A stretch of DNA of 64,000 nucleotides from Zeus faber (taxonomy: Eukaryota; Chordata; Actinopteri; Zeiformes; Zeidae): the NCBI GenBank assembly GCA_960531495.1, contig OY482862.1:7186114-7250113 (forward strand). The letters are read 5' to 3'. How positions within the stretch are numbered: position 1 is the first letter of the stretch; every line of letters begins with the position of its first letter. The notes under the pieces were generated by a model, which saw only the letters and a program-made list of their open reading frames with translations, was not told where the DNA came from and did no database searches. The position numbers were made by a program, and so were the translations under genes. Below are positions 45,414 to 57,720 of the stretch, piece by piece.

Positions 45414-45414
<1 letters not shown>
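44139..45414. other. Intergenic; candidate regulatory stretch 44500-44920
   Basis: The segment 44500-44920 is complex and rich in TTAATTA and homeodomain-type motifs. The part 44979-45018 is a copy of 381-419. A (TC)n tract lies at 45241-45262. No gene is supported. Confidence 0.35.
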
Positions 45415-45471
<57 letters not shown>

Positions 45472-45472
45472 C
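45415..45472 (+). repeat. (GT)n-(GC)n microsatellite
   Basis: About 25 GT units ending in GCGCGCGC, a strongly Z-DNA-prone alternating purine-pyrimidine tract. Confidence 0.95.
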
Positions 45473-45846
45473 ATGTCTGGGTTAATTTCTGCTTTCCGTC
45501 AGATTGCTCCCTATTTGGCAGGCAAAAACGAATAATCTGTACAAGCAGTTTATTGTTTGCTGTTTATTTCTGTTGTCTCTTACTATATTTTAAGTTTATT
45601 TTCATTCATTATGGTTTTATGTTGCTTTATTATGCCATTTCTTTCTTTATCATTTATTTTAGAGTATTTTTTTCTTGTTTATTGTTTATTGTTTGGTTTA
45701 TTGTATTGTTTATTCTTGTTTAAGGGTTATTGTATATTGTAAAATGTTTCTATTTGTTAGAAAATATTCAGGTTTATTTATCAATCATTTTCTATTAGTA
45801 TTTTAAAACTTATTGCTATTATTACTTCTTATTATTTCACATTCTT

Positions 45847-45888
<42 letters not shown>

Positions 45889-46926
45889 GATCTATCTATC
45901 TACACTAAAGCCAACTTTGGCTTGTGTTTGTTAATGACAGCTGTCTACAAAATGGGGAAGAGACATCCGGGGCAAATAGACCCATCTTAAAAAACAACGG
46001 CAAAATGAATTCCCTGTGCGATTTGAATCATCTCTCATCATTCCACTGTCATTTCCAGGGCGGTAATGCAGGTCAGCGTCTGGACGAGCGACGCAGGCTA
46101 AGAGCCTCTCAGACCGTAAATTGGGCCATTTTAGAGCTTTCTGCAGATGCAGGTTTCAGTGTCACGACCCCTGAAAACACATTTTACTTTAACAAAGTAT
46201 ATTTGTGATCACGACAAAAGAAAACAAAAAAAATAGACCATAATAAAATGACCATAGACACATTCTAGGGAAATTTTTAAGATTGTACTTTGTGCATTTC
46301 ACCATGAGTGAAATTGTGTTTAAGTTATTCCTATTTATTACATGGCTCAGCTGAATACTCAATTCGGATTTGTCAATTTTGGCAATCAGCGGTGAGTAAT
46401 TTTATTGTATTTTTCTATTATTTATTTTTTAACCTGTGCTGTCAGCATGCTGGATATACAGTACAACACAGAGTATTTGTTTCATTGCATCTAGGACAGA
46501 GTCCAGTCTGCAAGTGGAGTTCAACTTCTCAACCTGCAATGCAACTCTTTATTCAATCTTTATTGATTTTGCTCCCTAATCAAGAGCTGCTGCAATAACT
46601 CTGTCCTGTGGACGACCTGGTGCATGAAAAGAGCACAGCCACCAATCCTCCTCTATGAACAACTAGTCATCAATACTACTCCAAGGGGGGGGAGATACAC
46701 CACAAGTAAGACAAATAAACATAGAACCAAACAAGTGCATGGAAAAAACGTGAACATAGAAACATCAGACGACAACATGTGTCAATAAAATATAGTTAAT
46801 TCAGTCTCGGAAAATTGGAACAGCAATAGGCAAGTGGCCACTTCCTGTGATAGCTATGGAGGTAAAATGAGGGAGAAAAGGAGAGAGATTTAATCAGGAG
46901 GGCGTTCAAAGCAGGTGCTTGTGGTG
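45473..46926. other. Intergenic; (CTAT)n at 45846-45901
   Basis: A T-rich stretch at 45550-45840, then a CTAT array of about 13 units at 45846-45901. Complex DNA at 45920-46150. No gene is supported. Confidence 0.45.
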
Positions 46927-47140
46927 TGCGTTTGAAGAAGAATCTTTAATTGTCACGCAACACATCCACACTACAACACATACACACACACACACACACA
47001 CGCACATGCTTTGGATGGTGGCCGGTGAAATGAGGCCTCTGCATTTAACCCATCCTTAGCTTGTCCTTCCTCCGGGGGGGCAGCCAGGAGTAGTGGGCAG
47101 CATTCGTGGACGCGCCCGGGGACCAGGTGACGAGTGGTGA
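46927..47140 (-). mobile_element. LINE-associated 3' repeat fragment
   Basis: The segment AAGAATCTTTAATTGTCACG followed by CTCTGCATTTAACCCATCC and GTGGGCAGC...CGCGCCCGGGGACC is a sequence series I recognise from teleost retroposon 3' regions. It contains an (AC)n tract at 46981-47000. The orientation is inferred. Confidence 0.45.

Positions 47141-47228
<88 letters not shown>
47141..47228 (+). repeat. (GT)n microsatellite
   Basis: About 42 uninterrupted GT units. Confidence 0.97.
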
Positions 47229-47231
<3 letters not shown>

Positions 47232-47732
47232 ATCGGTGAGTGCATGGGACTTGTCCCAATTAATCCTGCCGTATGAGGTTGTTAGCACTTCCAGCAGCAG
47301 AAAAGGCCTTGCAGCCATATGGACACTCCACGACCGCAGGAAAGCCCAGAGCACCCTGCCCTGCAGCCACAGAAGACCCCGCAGCCCCCAGAGAAGCTGG
47401 GAGCCTGTGAAGCAACACCCACGCACGGCCCCGAGGTGCGTAAACCAGTCCCATAGAGCGCAAGGAGACACACACATACGACCCACGTGCAGGCATAGGA
47501 TGCACCCGCAGCCGCAGGCGCCACCAGCCCGGAGCCAGGTACGGGCCAGTGGCCGTGCCAGCCAGCAGTGCCCCCATTCCCACCAACACCCCCCGGCAAG
47601 GCGAGGCCCGCCATACCGCAACCAGCTATATGCCCCACCCGGCCACAAGGCCTGAGTGCCCACCCATGCAGCCAAGTGTGCTTGGTGCGAGACACCACAA
47701 TGTCCTGTATCCACTATACTGGGCAATGTCCA
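47229..47732. other. GC-rich CAG/CCG block
   Basis: About 450 bp of unusually GC-rich DNA with frequent GCAGCC and CCCGCAGCC. It is open in several frames on both strands (up to 260 codons with the adjoining CA repeat), but codes for no recognisable protein. Probably part of the adjoining dispersed repeat. Confidence 0.4.
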
Positions 47733-47855
47733 GTCCAGTATCCAGTCGGTCATTATCGCAAAATAACCCTCTTAAATGTGATACAAGACTTGTATACCCT
47801 CCTTCAGGGCTTATTTTGCGATAATGACCGGCTGGCTGCACATTACCGCTTACTT
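47733..47855. mobile_element. Terminal palindrome of the long-TIR family (copy D)
   Basis: CGGTCATTATCGCAAAATAA and its complement TTATTTTGCGATAATGACCG bracket 40-odd bases, as at 9825-9900. The arms continue into GGCTGGCTGCACATTACCGC on the right. Probably a solo palindrome. Confidence 0.65.
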
Positions 47856-48461
<606 letters not shown>

Positions 48462-48783
48462 GGGAGGGTAGGTGGGGAGATAAGCGATGTAAGCAAACAC
48501 CACAGAAAAAGGGCAACGAGGGGACGTGGGCTCCAGTGGGACTCAAAACAAACGGCAAAGATTACACTTCCCCCCCTTGAGTGTTAAGAAATGAAGATCT
48601 CTTTGCTTTTCTTGAAGGCGTTTGTTGTCAAGGCTTTGTTTAGAATGTGATGTGACATAGGGGACACCCCGGGGCCAAGGATAGTCAGTCCTTCAAATCT
48701 ACTTTCCAATGTGATCTCTAGGTCTATTTTTGTGGTTTATTGTATATTTTAGGCTTATTTTTCTTGTTTCTTGTTTACTTTTA

Positions 48784-49604
48784 TGCTGCATTGACACGGA
48801 ACATAGACGGGAGACGGCAAATGGCACGGGAAGCGAGGCGGAGGCATGGTTTCTATGGTGACTCCAACTAACTAACTAAATGATTTTGTGCCTGTCATTA
48901 TATATTAGAATTTTAGTTATGCATGAATCTACAAAAATGCAGCTTACAACAAATTATTTATAGCAAATTTTAACTTTACACAAGCAGCTATAACGCATCA
49001 TATTCATCTCCAAGCAGGTTTAACAATGGATATTTTTTCATTATGGATGTATTTATGGATATTGTTATGTGGCTTCGGGAGAGAGCGCATCTATTTAGAT
49101 GTGTTTCCTGGGAGTGATCAATGATCTGCCAACTGAGTGATCAATGGCTCATCACTTGCTTTCCACTGGCAATAGAAGCCCTTCTTTTATTGTCAATTTT
49201 TCTGATTCATTTATATTATTATACAAGTAATAACCTCAAGCTGCAACTTTATCGCGGGATCCTAACCGTGCCACGCGACACCACCACGTCCAAATCCTCC
49301 ATCTGCATCCTTGCCATAGCACCAAACGGCCTCCGTGCAATCAATAAATTGAAAAAAAAAAACCAACAACTTCATATAAATCCACGATTCTTACTTAAGC
49401 CGTTTAAGTGCAACATTCCGGAGAAAACGGCCGCACTGCAGCGTAAAACTCCGGCAGTCGCAGCAGACACGCGCAGGACAGTCAGCTCCGCGCTTTCTCT
49501 GCCTCTAAGGTCGCTACATAACATCCGGCGGTAATTCTGTCGCGGATGACGGCAAAAAGTTCAAGTATTTTAACTTTGACGGCAAATGTGATGTGAATGC
49601 AGCA
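48784..49604. mobile_element. PIF/Harbinger-like non-autonomous element with TTA duplication
   Basis: Ends TGCTGCATTGACA and, inverted, TGCTGCATTCACA (one mismatch in 13), flanked on both sides by TTA (48781-48783 and 49605-49607). TWA target duplications and a TGCTGCATTCACAC-type terminus are typical of PIF/Harbinger elements of fish. GACGGCAAATG occurs near both ends. The 821-bp interior holds a 137-codon open frame without transposase features. Confidence 0.7.
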
Positions 49605-49689
49605 TTAGGCGTATTTGTTTTGTTTATTGTATATTATTATGCTATTTCTTCTTTATCATTGTATATTGTTAGTTTTTTTCTATTCTTCT

Positions 49690-49852
49690 ATCTTCTATCA
49701 TTCATCCATCCATTTATAATTTATCCATCCATTCATCCATTGATCTATCTAGATCCATATCTATCTATCTACTTATCTATCTATCTATCTATCTATCTGT
49801 CTATCTACCTATCTATCTACCTATCTATCTATTTATCTATCTATCTATCTAC

Positions 49853-49903
<51 letters not shown>
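49690..49903 (+). repeat. (CATC)n / (CTAT)n microsatellite
   Basis: Imperfect CATC units at 49700-49745, then CTAT units with CTAC and ATTT variants to 49903. Translations with Leu-Ser-Ile-Tyr runs are artefacts. Confidence 0.93.
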
Positions 49904-50547
49904 CACTGTCACTGTCATTATCATTTTTCTTCAATAGAATCCATACAGTGTCAGATGTGGAACCCGGTCGGCGGTCTCCTTGGCAACCTCTGGGTTTGGC
50001 CAGGGATAAGGTTAGTCAGAGATAAGGACGTTTCATCAGCAAGACAGGGCGATGCGGCACCTTACAGTTCCGTCTGGAAGGCAACAGATACATTTGACAG
50101 CGATTTACAGTGACATTTTTTATTTCATTTCTTTTTTGATGAGTCAACCACTCAATGTTTTGGTGTCATGTCCCTGCTCCTCTAACATGTCACCATTGTC
50201 AGCTGCAGGGCCCACCACCATGAATGCAAGAAGAATACCAAGAATGCAAGACTAGACAGGGGTAAACCTATATATTGAAAGTGTTGCTGCTTTGAATGGA
50301 ATTCTGGGACTTGTGTAGTGTAATGCACTCAACACAGATTATTATGGATTATCACTTTAACACCCCCCCCCCCCCCACACACACACACACACAAACCAAA
50401 CAACAAAGTTGCTCAATATCATCCTCTATTACAGCCTCTACGTCTTGAAGAAAAATCAGCCTCTTCTCACTAAAGAATTCCCCTGAGTCGCGGTAGCTAT
50501 GGACATATGGACAACAAGTTGGTTTTTACATAAAAAAAAAAATAAAT

Positions 50548-50579
<32 letters not shown>

Positions 50580-50946
50580 TATATTTATTTTTATTTTTTA
50601 TTTTTTTTGTAAGTGAAGTAAGTTAAAGAGAAATGTCTTTTTATTCCATTATCTCAGAGTGCATTATAATGGCCTGACAGACATGTTCTGCTTTCTCCGG
50701 CTTCAGGCTCCTGATTCGCTCTGCCGCCTTTTGCCTTTTCGCGGGGCCGGGCAGCCATTTAGCCGGCACTTTCCTTGAAATGTACACCGAGCGAGACCGA
50801 GCCGCCCGTGCATGGGAAAATACCTCTCTCTCCTGAGTGCCAGGTTTAGTATAATCAAACACAACCCATCTCTTCAAAAAATGAGTTCAATTTATATTAT
50901 ATAGCCTTAAAATTGGGAAGGACAGCACAGCACACAGTCGGAGACA

Positions 50947-50950
<4 letters not shown>
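49904..50950. other. Intergenic; C-run/(CA)n at 50362-50392 and A/T tracts
   Basis: A C-run followed by (AC)n at 50362-50392; A-rich, (AT)n and T-rich DNA at 50530-50605. No gene is supported. Confidence 0.45.
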
Positions 50951-51182
<232 letters not shown>

Positions 51183-51400
51183 TGAAACGTATGGAGAACC
51201 TGCGCACACAACACCGTGTAGCAAAGCGCTCCGAGAGGCACGCTCGTGTGGTTACCCCCACCCTCCCAATAGTGCTTTTACATGACTGGTCTGCAGCCGC
51301 GGCTGCACGTCCACGATCCGACTATTTTACCACCAAAAGACCCATAAACAGGCAAAGATGGTCGTCAACCGACACGATGGACAACCAGCCATCAAAACAA

Positions 51401-51406
<6 letters not shown>

Positions 51407-51465
<59 letters not shown>

Positions 51466-51512
51466 TGTGTGTGTGCGTGAGTGCGTGTGTGCGTGTGTGT
51501 GTGTGTGTGCAG
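51407..51512 (+). repeat. (GT)n microsatellite, imperfect right half
   Basis: About 28 GT units to 51463, then TC, CG and GAGTGCG interruptions before a last short GT tract ending near 51510. Confidence 0.95.
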
Positions 51513-52076
51513 AGGTTGGCTAAAAGATAATACTCAGCAGGTACTGAGACAAGGGGGGGGAGAGAAATTTGCCTACGCCGCTGGTTCTGTCCAGAAGAAG
51601 TATGGAGTACGGACTAAGGAAAACTGGGCCAATGATGAGAGAAAGAAGAAACGACAGCAAAAAATATAAACAAATAGAAAAGAAATGTCAGGCCAGGAGC
51701 GTGCTATCAAAGAGCCTCAATTAAAAGCTGAATTCATTAAAATATACAGCTTGAGAACATACTGTGATGTGTGTCAGGGTCTTCCGGGCCAGCATTTGTC
51801 AAACACTCGAGAATCACTGAAGGTGTCGAGCTGAAAGTTTGACTAGGTGTAGAAATTGCTCGGAACCTAAAGAGTCGGGCATAAACAGGAGTTATGAAGC
51901 CTCTTACACTCACTTTCAATGAAGACCTCTCATGGTTTGTGAATTGTAGCAAAAGGGAAATTAGGATGACGTCTTGTAGTCTTCTCTCAGCCTATTTATG
52001 GTGTTTTTAAATGGATGCTTCCTTGTCTCTGATTGGACAATAACCTCAATATACGTGCCATCTATGACACCTCTCT
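51513..52076. other. Intergenic, nothing recognised
   Basis: Mixed DNA, no supported gene or repeat end. Confidence 0.35.
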
Positions 52077-52398
52077 GGCAGACGAGGGGGCGTGGTTAAG
52101 CCGCGGTCTGTAAGTGACGGGGCGGTGGTGGGGGTCTGCCCGGCCCCGAGAGTTTTCTTATGTGTTGTGTTGTCTTTCGGTGGGGATCGCGGGGGGCAGG
52201 TTGCTGCAACTCCTGCGGACCAGACCGTCACCAAGGAACATTAATAATCATCGTGATTTAATGTTGCCGGTTTTGTCCAGTGAGCCGTTTTGTTTTGTGA
52301 CGCTTAATAAACTCACGCCATGTCGGCGCCCCACTGCCAGAACGACTGCATCTCCCTCCCTAAACTCGTACATGATGGCAGAGACTCCCACAACCGCC
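52077..52398 (+). mobile_element. Copy of the TGTGG/CCACA small-element family (divergent)
   Basis: Starts near TGGCAGACGAGGGGGCGTGGT and ends GGCAGAGACTCCCACA. The last 100 bp (AATAAACTCACGCCATGTCG, then CTCCCTCCCTAAACTC) match the complement of 4728-4830 and the + strand of 53458-53545. No coding sequence. Confidence 0.5.
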
Positions 52399-52840
52399 AA
52401 CTCCAGGGAAACCATTCATTTGCGTATATGAATGAATGAATCTGCTTATCGTAAAGTTTGATTGATTGACTCTCAGAAATTGCTGCCCATGACGGAACAA
52501 TTTCATGGCTGTTGCAAAGTTGCATCTTCCCTAATGCTCAACAGCGTAAAGTTCCAAAAACATTTGTTCCTACAGGAACGGCCACGGGGTCGTTGCGGTC
52601 GTGTGTTGAAGCCATCTGCTGGGAATTCCTAATGGGTATAGCTCTTGGACAAGCTCTCGACAGCCTTCGACTCCTAAATCCTGCTAGTGACGGGGGTAGA
52701 ACTTTTATGAGGCTTTTACGAGATTATATTGCAAGGTAGAAGCTTCTCAAACAGCTTGATTGCCCTGTTCTCAGATACAAAGACCTGTAGAAATTGGTTC
52801 TGTGGATATATATATATACACATATGGTTGGTATTCCGAT

Positions 52841-52890
52841 TTAAAGTTCAAGTTCAAGTTCAAGAGACTATTTGTCACATACATACACAG
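52841..52890 (-). mobile_element. Retroposon 3' tail (TTGAAC repeats)
   Basis: AAGTTCAAGTTCAAGTTCAA followed by GAGACTATTTGTCACATACA is the complement of a LINE-type 3' end with a (CTTGAA)n tail. A second copy lies at 53191-53238. The body is not recognised. Confidence 0.5.
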
Positions 52891-52993
52891 GTCGTACATG
52901 GCCCAGGCTATTTTGCCATCAAAAAACGGCCTGCCAACATTATCGTGCCAGGCGTCGCGGTGACGCTAAAGAAAGTACTCCGTTGGACTACAC

Positions 52994-53847
52994 CAGGGTC
53001 GGGAACTTTTTTGGCTGGGAGAGAGCCATCAGTTCAACGTGAGCGTAGGTTGCTCTTAATGTTTCTCAGATGCCAAGAAAGACTGCTCACATGCGTATGT
53101 AGAGCCAAACATGGTCAATACGGCAATACTCTGCATTGTGTGGTATGTGTCGGGGAGCTCGTTCCAAGTTTTAAGAATCAGCTGGTCTTCAGGTTCAAGT
53201 TCAAGTGCAAGAGATTATTTGTCACATACATATTGAAGTTTTTTCCATTTCTGTCCACTTGTGTTTGGTCCGACTGGAGGCAGGGAGTTTTCTTAATGTT
53301 TGTCTGTCTTACAGAGGGGATCGGCGCACGGACTCGTAAGCAGCCCAGCAGTGGAACGCCGTTCCTCCTGCGCCCAAGAGGATCATTATTATCCAAAATT
53401 ATTATAATAATCCTCAGTGATGTATATAATTGTGGCCTGCGTGCCGCATATTGAAATGAACAATAAAACTCTCACCATGTGGGCGTACCACGGCCAGAAA
53501 GACTCCATCTCCCTCCCTAAACCCTTACCTGTGGGCAGAGACACCCACGAGTGGTGCCTGAGCAGAGACCCGGGAGGGGCAGGGCGCAGAGTAAAAGGCG
53601 CCCCTTTGTCTTTTATGTGGTCCGCAGCCAGTGCTCGACTACGCCCCTTTGTCCGCCACATTTATATTTCGAATTTTATTTTCAAAATTGTAATTTCTCT
53701 TACCTGTTTTACTTTAAAGTAACACAGAATAATTATTTATTACTTGTAAATTGTGATGAAAAATTTTAGCTCAAAATTGTCTGCGAGCCATATACCGTCA
53801 TCGAAAGAGCCATAATTGGCTCGCGATCCACCGGTTCCCGACCCCTG
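52994..53847 (+). mobile_element. hAT-like DNA transposon carrying nested repeats, 8-bp duplication
   Basis: Left terminus CAGGGTCGGGAACTTTTTTGG with GCTGGGAGAGAGCCAT; right terminus, inverted, CAGGGGTCGGGAACCGG with GAGCCA motifs. The flanks are GACTACAC (52986-52993) and GACTAGAC (53848-53855), an 8-bp target duplication with one change, as expected for hAT. The middle (about 53191-53665) consists of a retroposon tail and two pieces of the TGTGG/CCACA family. No transposase remains. Confidence 0.75.
53310..53664 (+). mobile_element. Composite of TGTGG/CCACA family pieces nested in the hAT-like element
   Basis: 53310-53545 matches the complement of 4728-4950 in block order. 53546-53664 ends CCCCTTTGTCCGCCACA, the complement of the left end of 21637-21816 extended by the GCAGCCAGTGCTCGACTACG block. 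The two pieces together suggest two insertions or a recombined copy. Confidence 0.5.
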
Positions 53848-53855
53848 GACTAGAC

Positions 53856-54639
53856 GATGGAATAGCAATCTCTTGAGTCCTTTGAGAGCTCTCAAAGAAT
53901 CGTGGGTCGCCAAAAGAGGGCACTTGCAGTTGCAGTTGCACCACACCGGACTCCCACTGTGCATCCAAATGCTGGCTATTGACGAGGGAGGTGGAGAGTA
54001 CAGAGGCGGTTGCCAAAGCCCTGAGAGCCTCGCTGTGCCATCTTCTCCATCACAGTCTGCCCTGATGTCAGCCCATGGCCATGATGTCAAAACAAAGAAC
54101 TTTCAGTCTTACTTGGCTCCACTTTTGAGGTCCATCTTTGAATTCACACACGTTACCTTGAGCACATGCTTGTCGTATAAGGCGAATTCAGGCATCAATC
54201 GTCAGTGCAAACGTAGCCCTCTTTGTCCCGCCTTCCAATGAGGCATAGCAGCGGTAAATCTGCGGTAAATTGCTGCCGCTGATCTGAATAATGAAAAATG
54301 ACCTTCTCTTTTGTGACGTGCAACCACTTTGCCTCCACCTGGATGCTAATGCTAACACTAGAGTATATGCTAGTATATAAGTAAAAGTACTTTGAGAAAA
54401 GATATTCATCCAAGTGTAAGAAGTAGATTGCTCAATGACAACTTGGTACGAGTGAGAAAGTATTGAGTTATAGCTCCTACGCACCACTGCAACACAGGTG
54501 ATTTAAGAATTGGGTTTGCAATGGAAGAATATCACAGGTTAGTTGATATTCTGAAGTAAAATACAAACCATCCCCTTGCATTGAATACAAGATGTCACCA
54601 CACTAGTGGCAGACTGTTGCAGTAGCTCTGGGCAACGTC
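53856..54639. other. Intergenic, nothing recognised
   Basis: Mixed DNA, no supported gene. The 141-codon frame at 53816-54241 begins inside the hAT-like terminus and has no domain. Confidence 0.35.
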
Positions 54640-54941
54640 TTGTATTTATATTCCGCTTTCGTTTCTGTCAAAACACTGCATACCGTAGGGTTTTTCACAC
54701 TAATATGGATACTGTGCGGCTTAACAGATTTCGGCTGATACTCCTGGCACTTTAAATTTTTGTTGTGCCGGGTCACTATGCCAACGGGAGTGGATGGTTG
54801 TTTACCTCCGGGGCCAGCTGATTGCACTCTCCAAGCCTACACTACTACCTGGAGCGAGACCCCAAATCCCTGACGAGTAAAAGAGGAGACGTCGGGAGAG
54901 CAAGGAGGTGGAGATACAAACCATTTCTTCCCTTGATTGTC

Positions 54942-57110
54942 ATGGGGTATGTGAGGTCCCTGACAAATAAGATGGACGAGCTCGGAGCGCTGACAAGGAC
55001 ACAACGGGAATATCGGGAATGCAGTATTATGTGTTCCACAGAGACGTGGCTGCAGGACATATTCCAGACGCTAACGCCACCGTCCCCGGCTTTCAGACAG
55101 CATGGGCTGACAGAGATTGCAGATGGAGCAGTAAGAAGAAAGGAGGGAGGATTGCGGTGTTTGTGAACAACGAGTGGCGTAATTCGGGACATGTTACTGT
55201 TACGTTTCTGTAGCCCGGACATCGAACTGTTAGTCGTGAGTTTTCGTCCATATTATCTGCCGAGGGAGTTCACATGCGCCATCTTTGTTGCTGTTGACAT
55301 CCCACCATCAGCTGTTGCTGTTGTCACTGGCAGACTACAATATAATAACACCCGAATGCATTCATAGCACTTTCTGGAGACCACACTTATCTCCCTGCTA
55401 CACTTCCAACTTTTCAACAATTTGTCAACTGCCCTACCAGAGAAAATAAAAAGCTGGACTTACTTTATGCAAATTTGAGGGATGCATACAGCTCCACTGC
55501 CCCCCACCCCAACTTCTGTGTGGATAACAACATCCCCACCTCGACAGTGCAATGTTTCCATAATAACAAGCCCTGGATCACCAGCGAACTGAAGGAGCTG
55601 CTGAATAAGAAGAAGAGAGCCTTCAGGCACGGGGACAGGGAATTACTGAGGACCATGCAAAGGGAGCTGAAAGTGAAGCTGAGGGAGAGCAAGGAGGCAT
55701 ACAGGCAAAAGCTAGAGAGCAAGCTCCAGCAAAACAACGTGCATGATGTGTGGTCAGGAATGAAAAAGATCGCAGGTTTAAAGTGAAGGAGGATCAGGCT
55801 GAGGGAATCCTGGACGGAGCCAATGAGTTGAACAAGTTCTTCAACAGATTCAGCAATAGACCCTCAGCTACCTTCTCCCCTACCCCCAGCCCCACAGACC
55901 CCACACCCTCCCTGCCCCCACAGCTGCTTCCCTCTCACACCTTCCTGGTGATCAAGACCACGGACTCACACTGTGAGTCGTGGTCCGTGGTCCAGGTTCC
56001 AGTGCTGTTGAAAACATCCTGCCTTGTTCCGTTACCTAATAAGCCTAAGAAGTGTTCTCCATCTGCACTCAATGACTACAGACCGGTTGCCCTAACATCA
56101 CACATCATGAAAGTCCTGGAGAGACTGATATTGGCCCATCTCACACCCCGGGTGAGAACCTCTCTGGACCCACCCAAGTTTGCCTACCGCCCGAGGTTGG
56201 AGAACACGCCATCATCTGCCTGCTTCAGCGAGCCCACTCTCACCTGAACAAAGCAGGCAGCACTGTGAGGATCATGTTTGATGATTTCTTCAGTGCTTTC
56301 AACACGATCCAGCCAGCGCTGCTGAGAGAGAAGCTCCAAGAGATGCAGGTGGACACCCCCACAACCTCCTGGATTATTAACTACCTGACAGATAGACCAC
56401 AGTTTTTGCTGCTGAGGGAATGCATGTCTGAGCAGGTGGTTAGCAACACAGGAGCATCGCATGGGACTGTACTCTCACATTTCCTCTTCACCCTGTTTAC
56501 CTCAGACTCACTATACAACTCGGAGTCCTGTCATCTGCAGAAATCTTTGGATGACTCTGCAGTTTTGGGGTGTATCACAGGCGGACAGGAGACTGAGTAC
56601 AGGGAACTGGTGGACCACTTTGTGACATGGTGTGGGAACAACCACCTCCTCTTAAATGCGACCAAGATGAAGGAGATGGTTTGTGGTTTTCAGGAGGACC
56701 AGGACTGAGCCAAACACTATTTCCATCCTGGGAGAAGAGGTGGAGGTGGTGGAGGGTTACAGGTACCTGGGTGTTCACTTGGACAACAGACCAGGCTGGA
56801 AATGCAACACTGCGACTGTCTACAGGAAGGAACAGAGCAGACTCTACTTCTTGAGGAAGCTCATGTCTTTTAATGTGTGTAGCAAGATGTTACATATCTT
56901 CTACCAGTCTAGTGCAATTTTCTTTGCAGTCATCTGTTGGGGAAGCAGCTTTAGAGTCACCGACTCCAAGAAACAAACAAGAGCCCGTGCTCTGGAGCCC
57001 GTAGAGCTGGTTACGGAGAGAAGGATGTTGCACAAGCTGCTCAGCACAATGGACAACACTGCACACAACCTGTGAGGGTCTTCAGCCAGAGGCTCCTTCA
57101 GCTCCTCCGC
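54942..57110 (+). pseudogene. LINE ORF2 pseudogene (endonuclease and reverse transcriptase)
   Basis: Endonuclease start: RSLTNKMDELGALTRTQ and CSTETWLQD (metal-binding E in TETWL). Then KLDLLYANLRDAYSS, NNKPWITSELKELLNKKKRAF, the RT start LNDYRPVALTSHIMKVLERL, FAYRPRL, FDDFFSAFNTIQPALLREKL, SWIINYLTDRPQF, GASHGTVLSHFLFTL, SLDDSAVLGC (in place of FADD/FSDD-type YxDD), CGNNHLLLNATKMKEMV and YRYLGVHLDNR. Several frameshifts and stops split it (for example near 55212, 55785, 56247, 56708). A stretch of the endonuclease near 55330 is missing. It cannot make an active protein. Confidence 0.85.
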
Positions 57111-57361
57111 AAAAAGGACTGTTACAGGATGTCATTCCTGCCCACCACAATAGCCACCTACAATGACTCCCCTCTGTGCCAGGAGAGGAAACTCCTCCTC
57201 TGAATGGCAATGCACAACACATTTACATTTTACATTTACTTCACATTTAATTTCCACTTTTAAGCTGCACCTTTTTCCACTTTTAAGCTGCACCTTGCAC
57301 AAAGTGCAAATTATATTTAAATTATATTTTTATTCTTTTTATTTTTATATAGTACATTTAG

Positions 57362-57626
57362 TTATTTTATACTGTATGTATATGTATATATGTGTATGCA
57401 TGTATATACATACATATATATGTGTGTGTGTATGTGTGTATCTGTATATGTAAATATGTATGCATGCATATGTATGTAAATGTATATGTATATACGTCTG
57501 TGCGTATACTGTATATGTATATGTATGTATTGATGTATGTACAGTATGTATGTATGTATGTATGTATGTATGTATGTATGTATGTATGTATGTTTATGTA
57601 TGTATGCATATACATATATATAATGT
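57362..57626 (+). repeat. (TATG)n-type array in LINE 3' UTR
   Basis: Irregular TATG/TGTA units to 57545, then about 13 perfect TATG units to about 57592 and further imperfect units. The Tyr-Val-Cys-Met translations are artefacts. Confidence 0.93.
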
Positions 57627-57720
57627 AATTCATTCAAAAAACAACCTACTTCATTGCTACAGCAACAATGGAATTTCCCTTTGGTGATGAATAAAGTATT
57701 TTTATCTTATCTTATCTATA

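Larger units (their letters stand above)
54640..57720 (+). mobile_element. L2-like non-LTR retrotransposon (LINE), decayed
   Basis: About 3.1 kb. Order: 5' region, endonuclease remnant from about 54942, linker, reverse transcriptase, 3' UTR with an expanded TATG array, and a 3' end GCAACAATGGAATTTCC...ATGAATAAAGTA with a (TATCT)n tail at about 57700. This layout and the protein motifs fit the L2 clade of the jockey superfamily, abundant in teleosts. The 5' boundary is approximate. Confidence 0.8.

Noticed and set aside
45316-45723. 135-codon frame with a hydrophobic, membrane-like C-terminal half
   Set aside because: The hydrophobic part comes from T-rich DNA and the middle from (GT)n; no conserved feature is visible.
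46971-47753. 260-codon open frame on the minus strand
   Set aside because: It runs through a (GT)n microsatellite and a GC-rich repeat block. There are competing frames on both strands and no recognisable domain.
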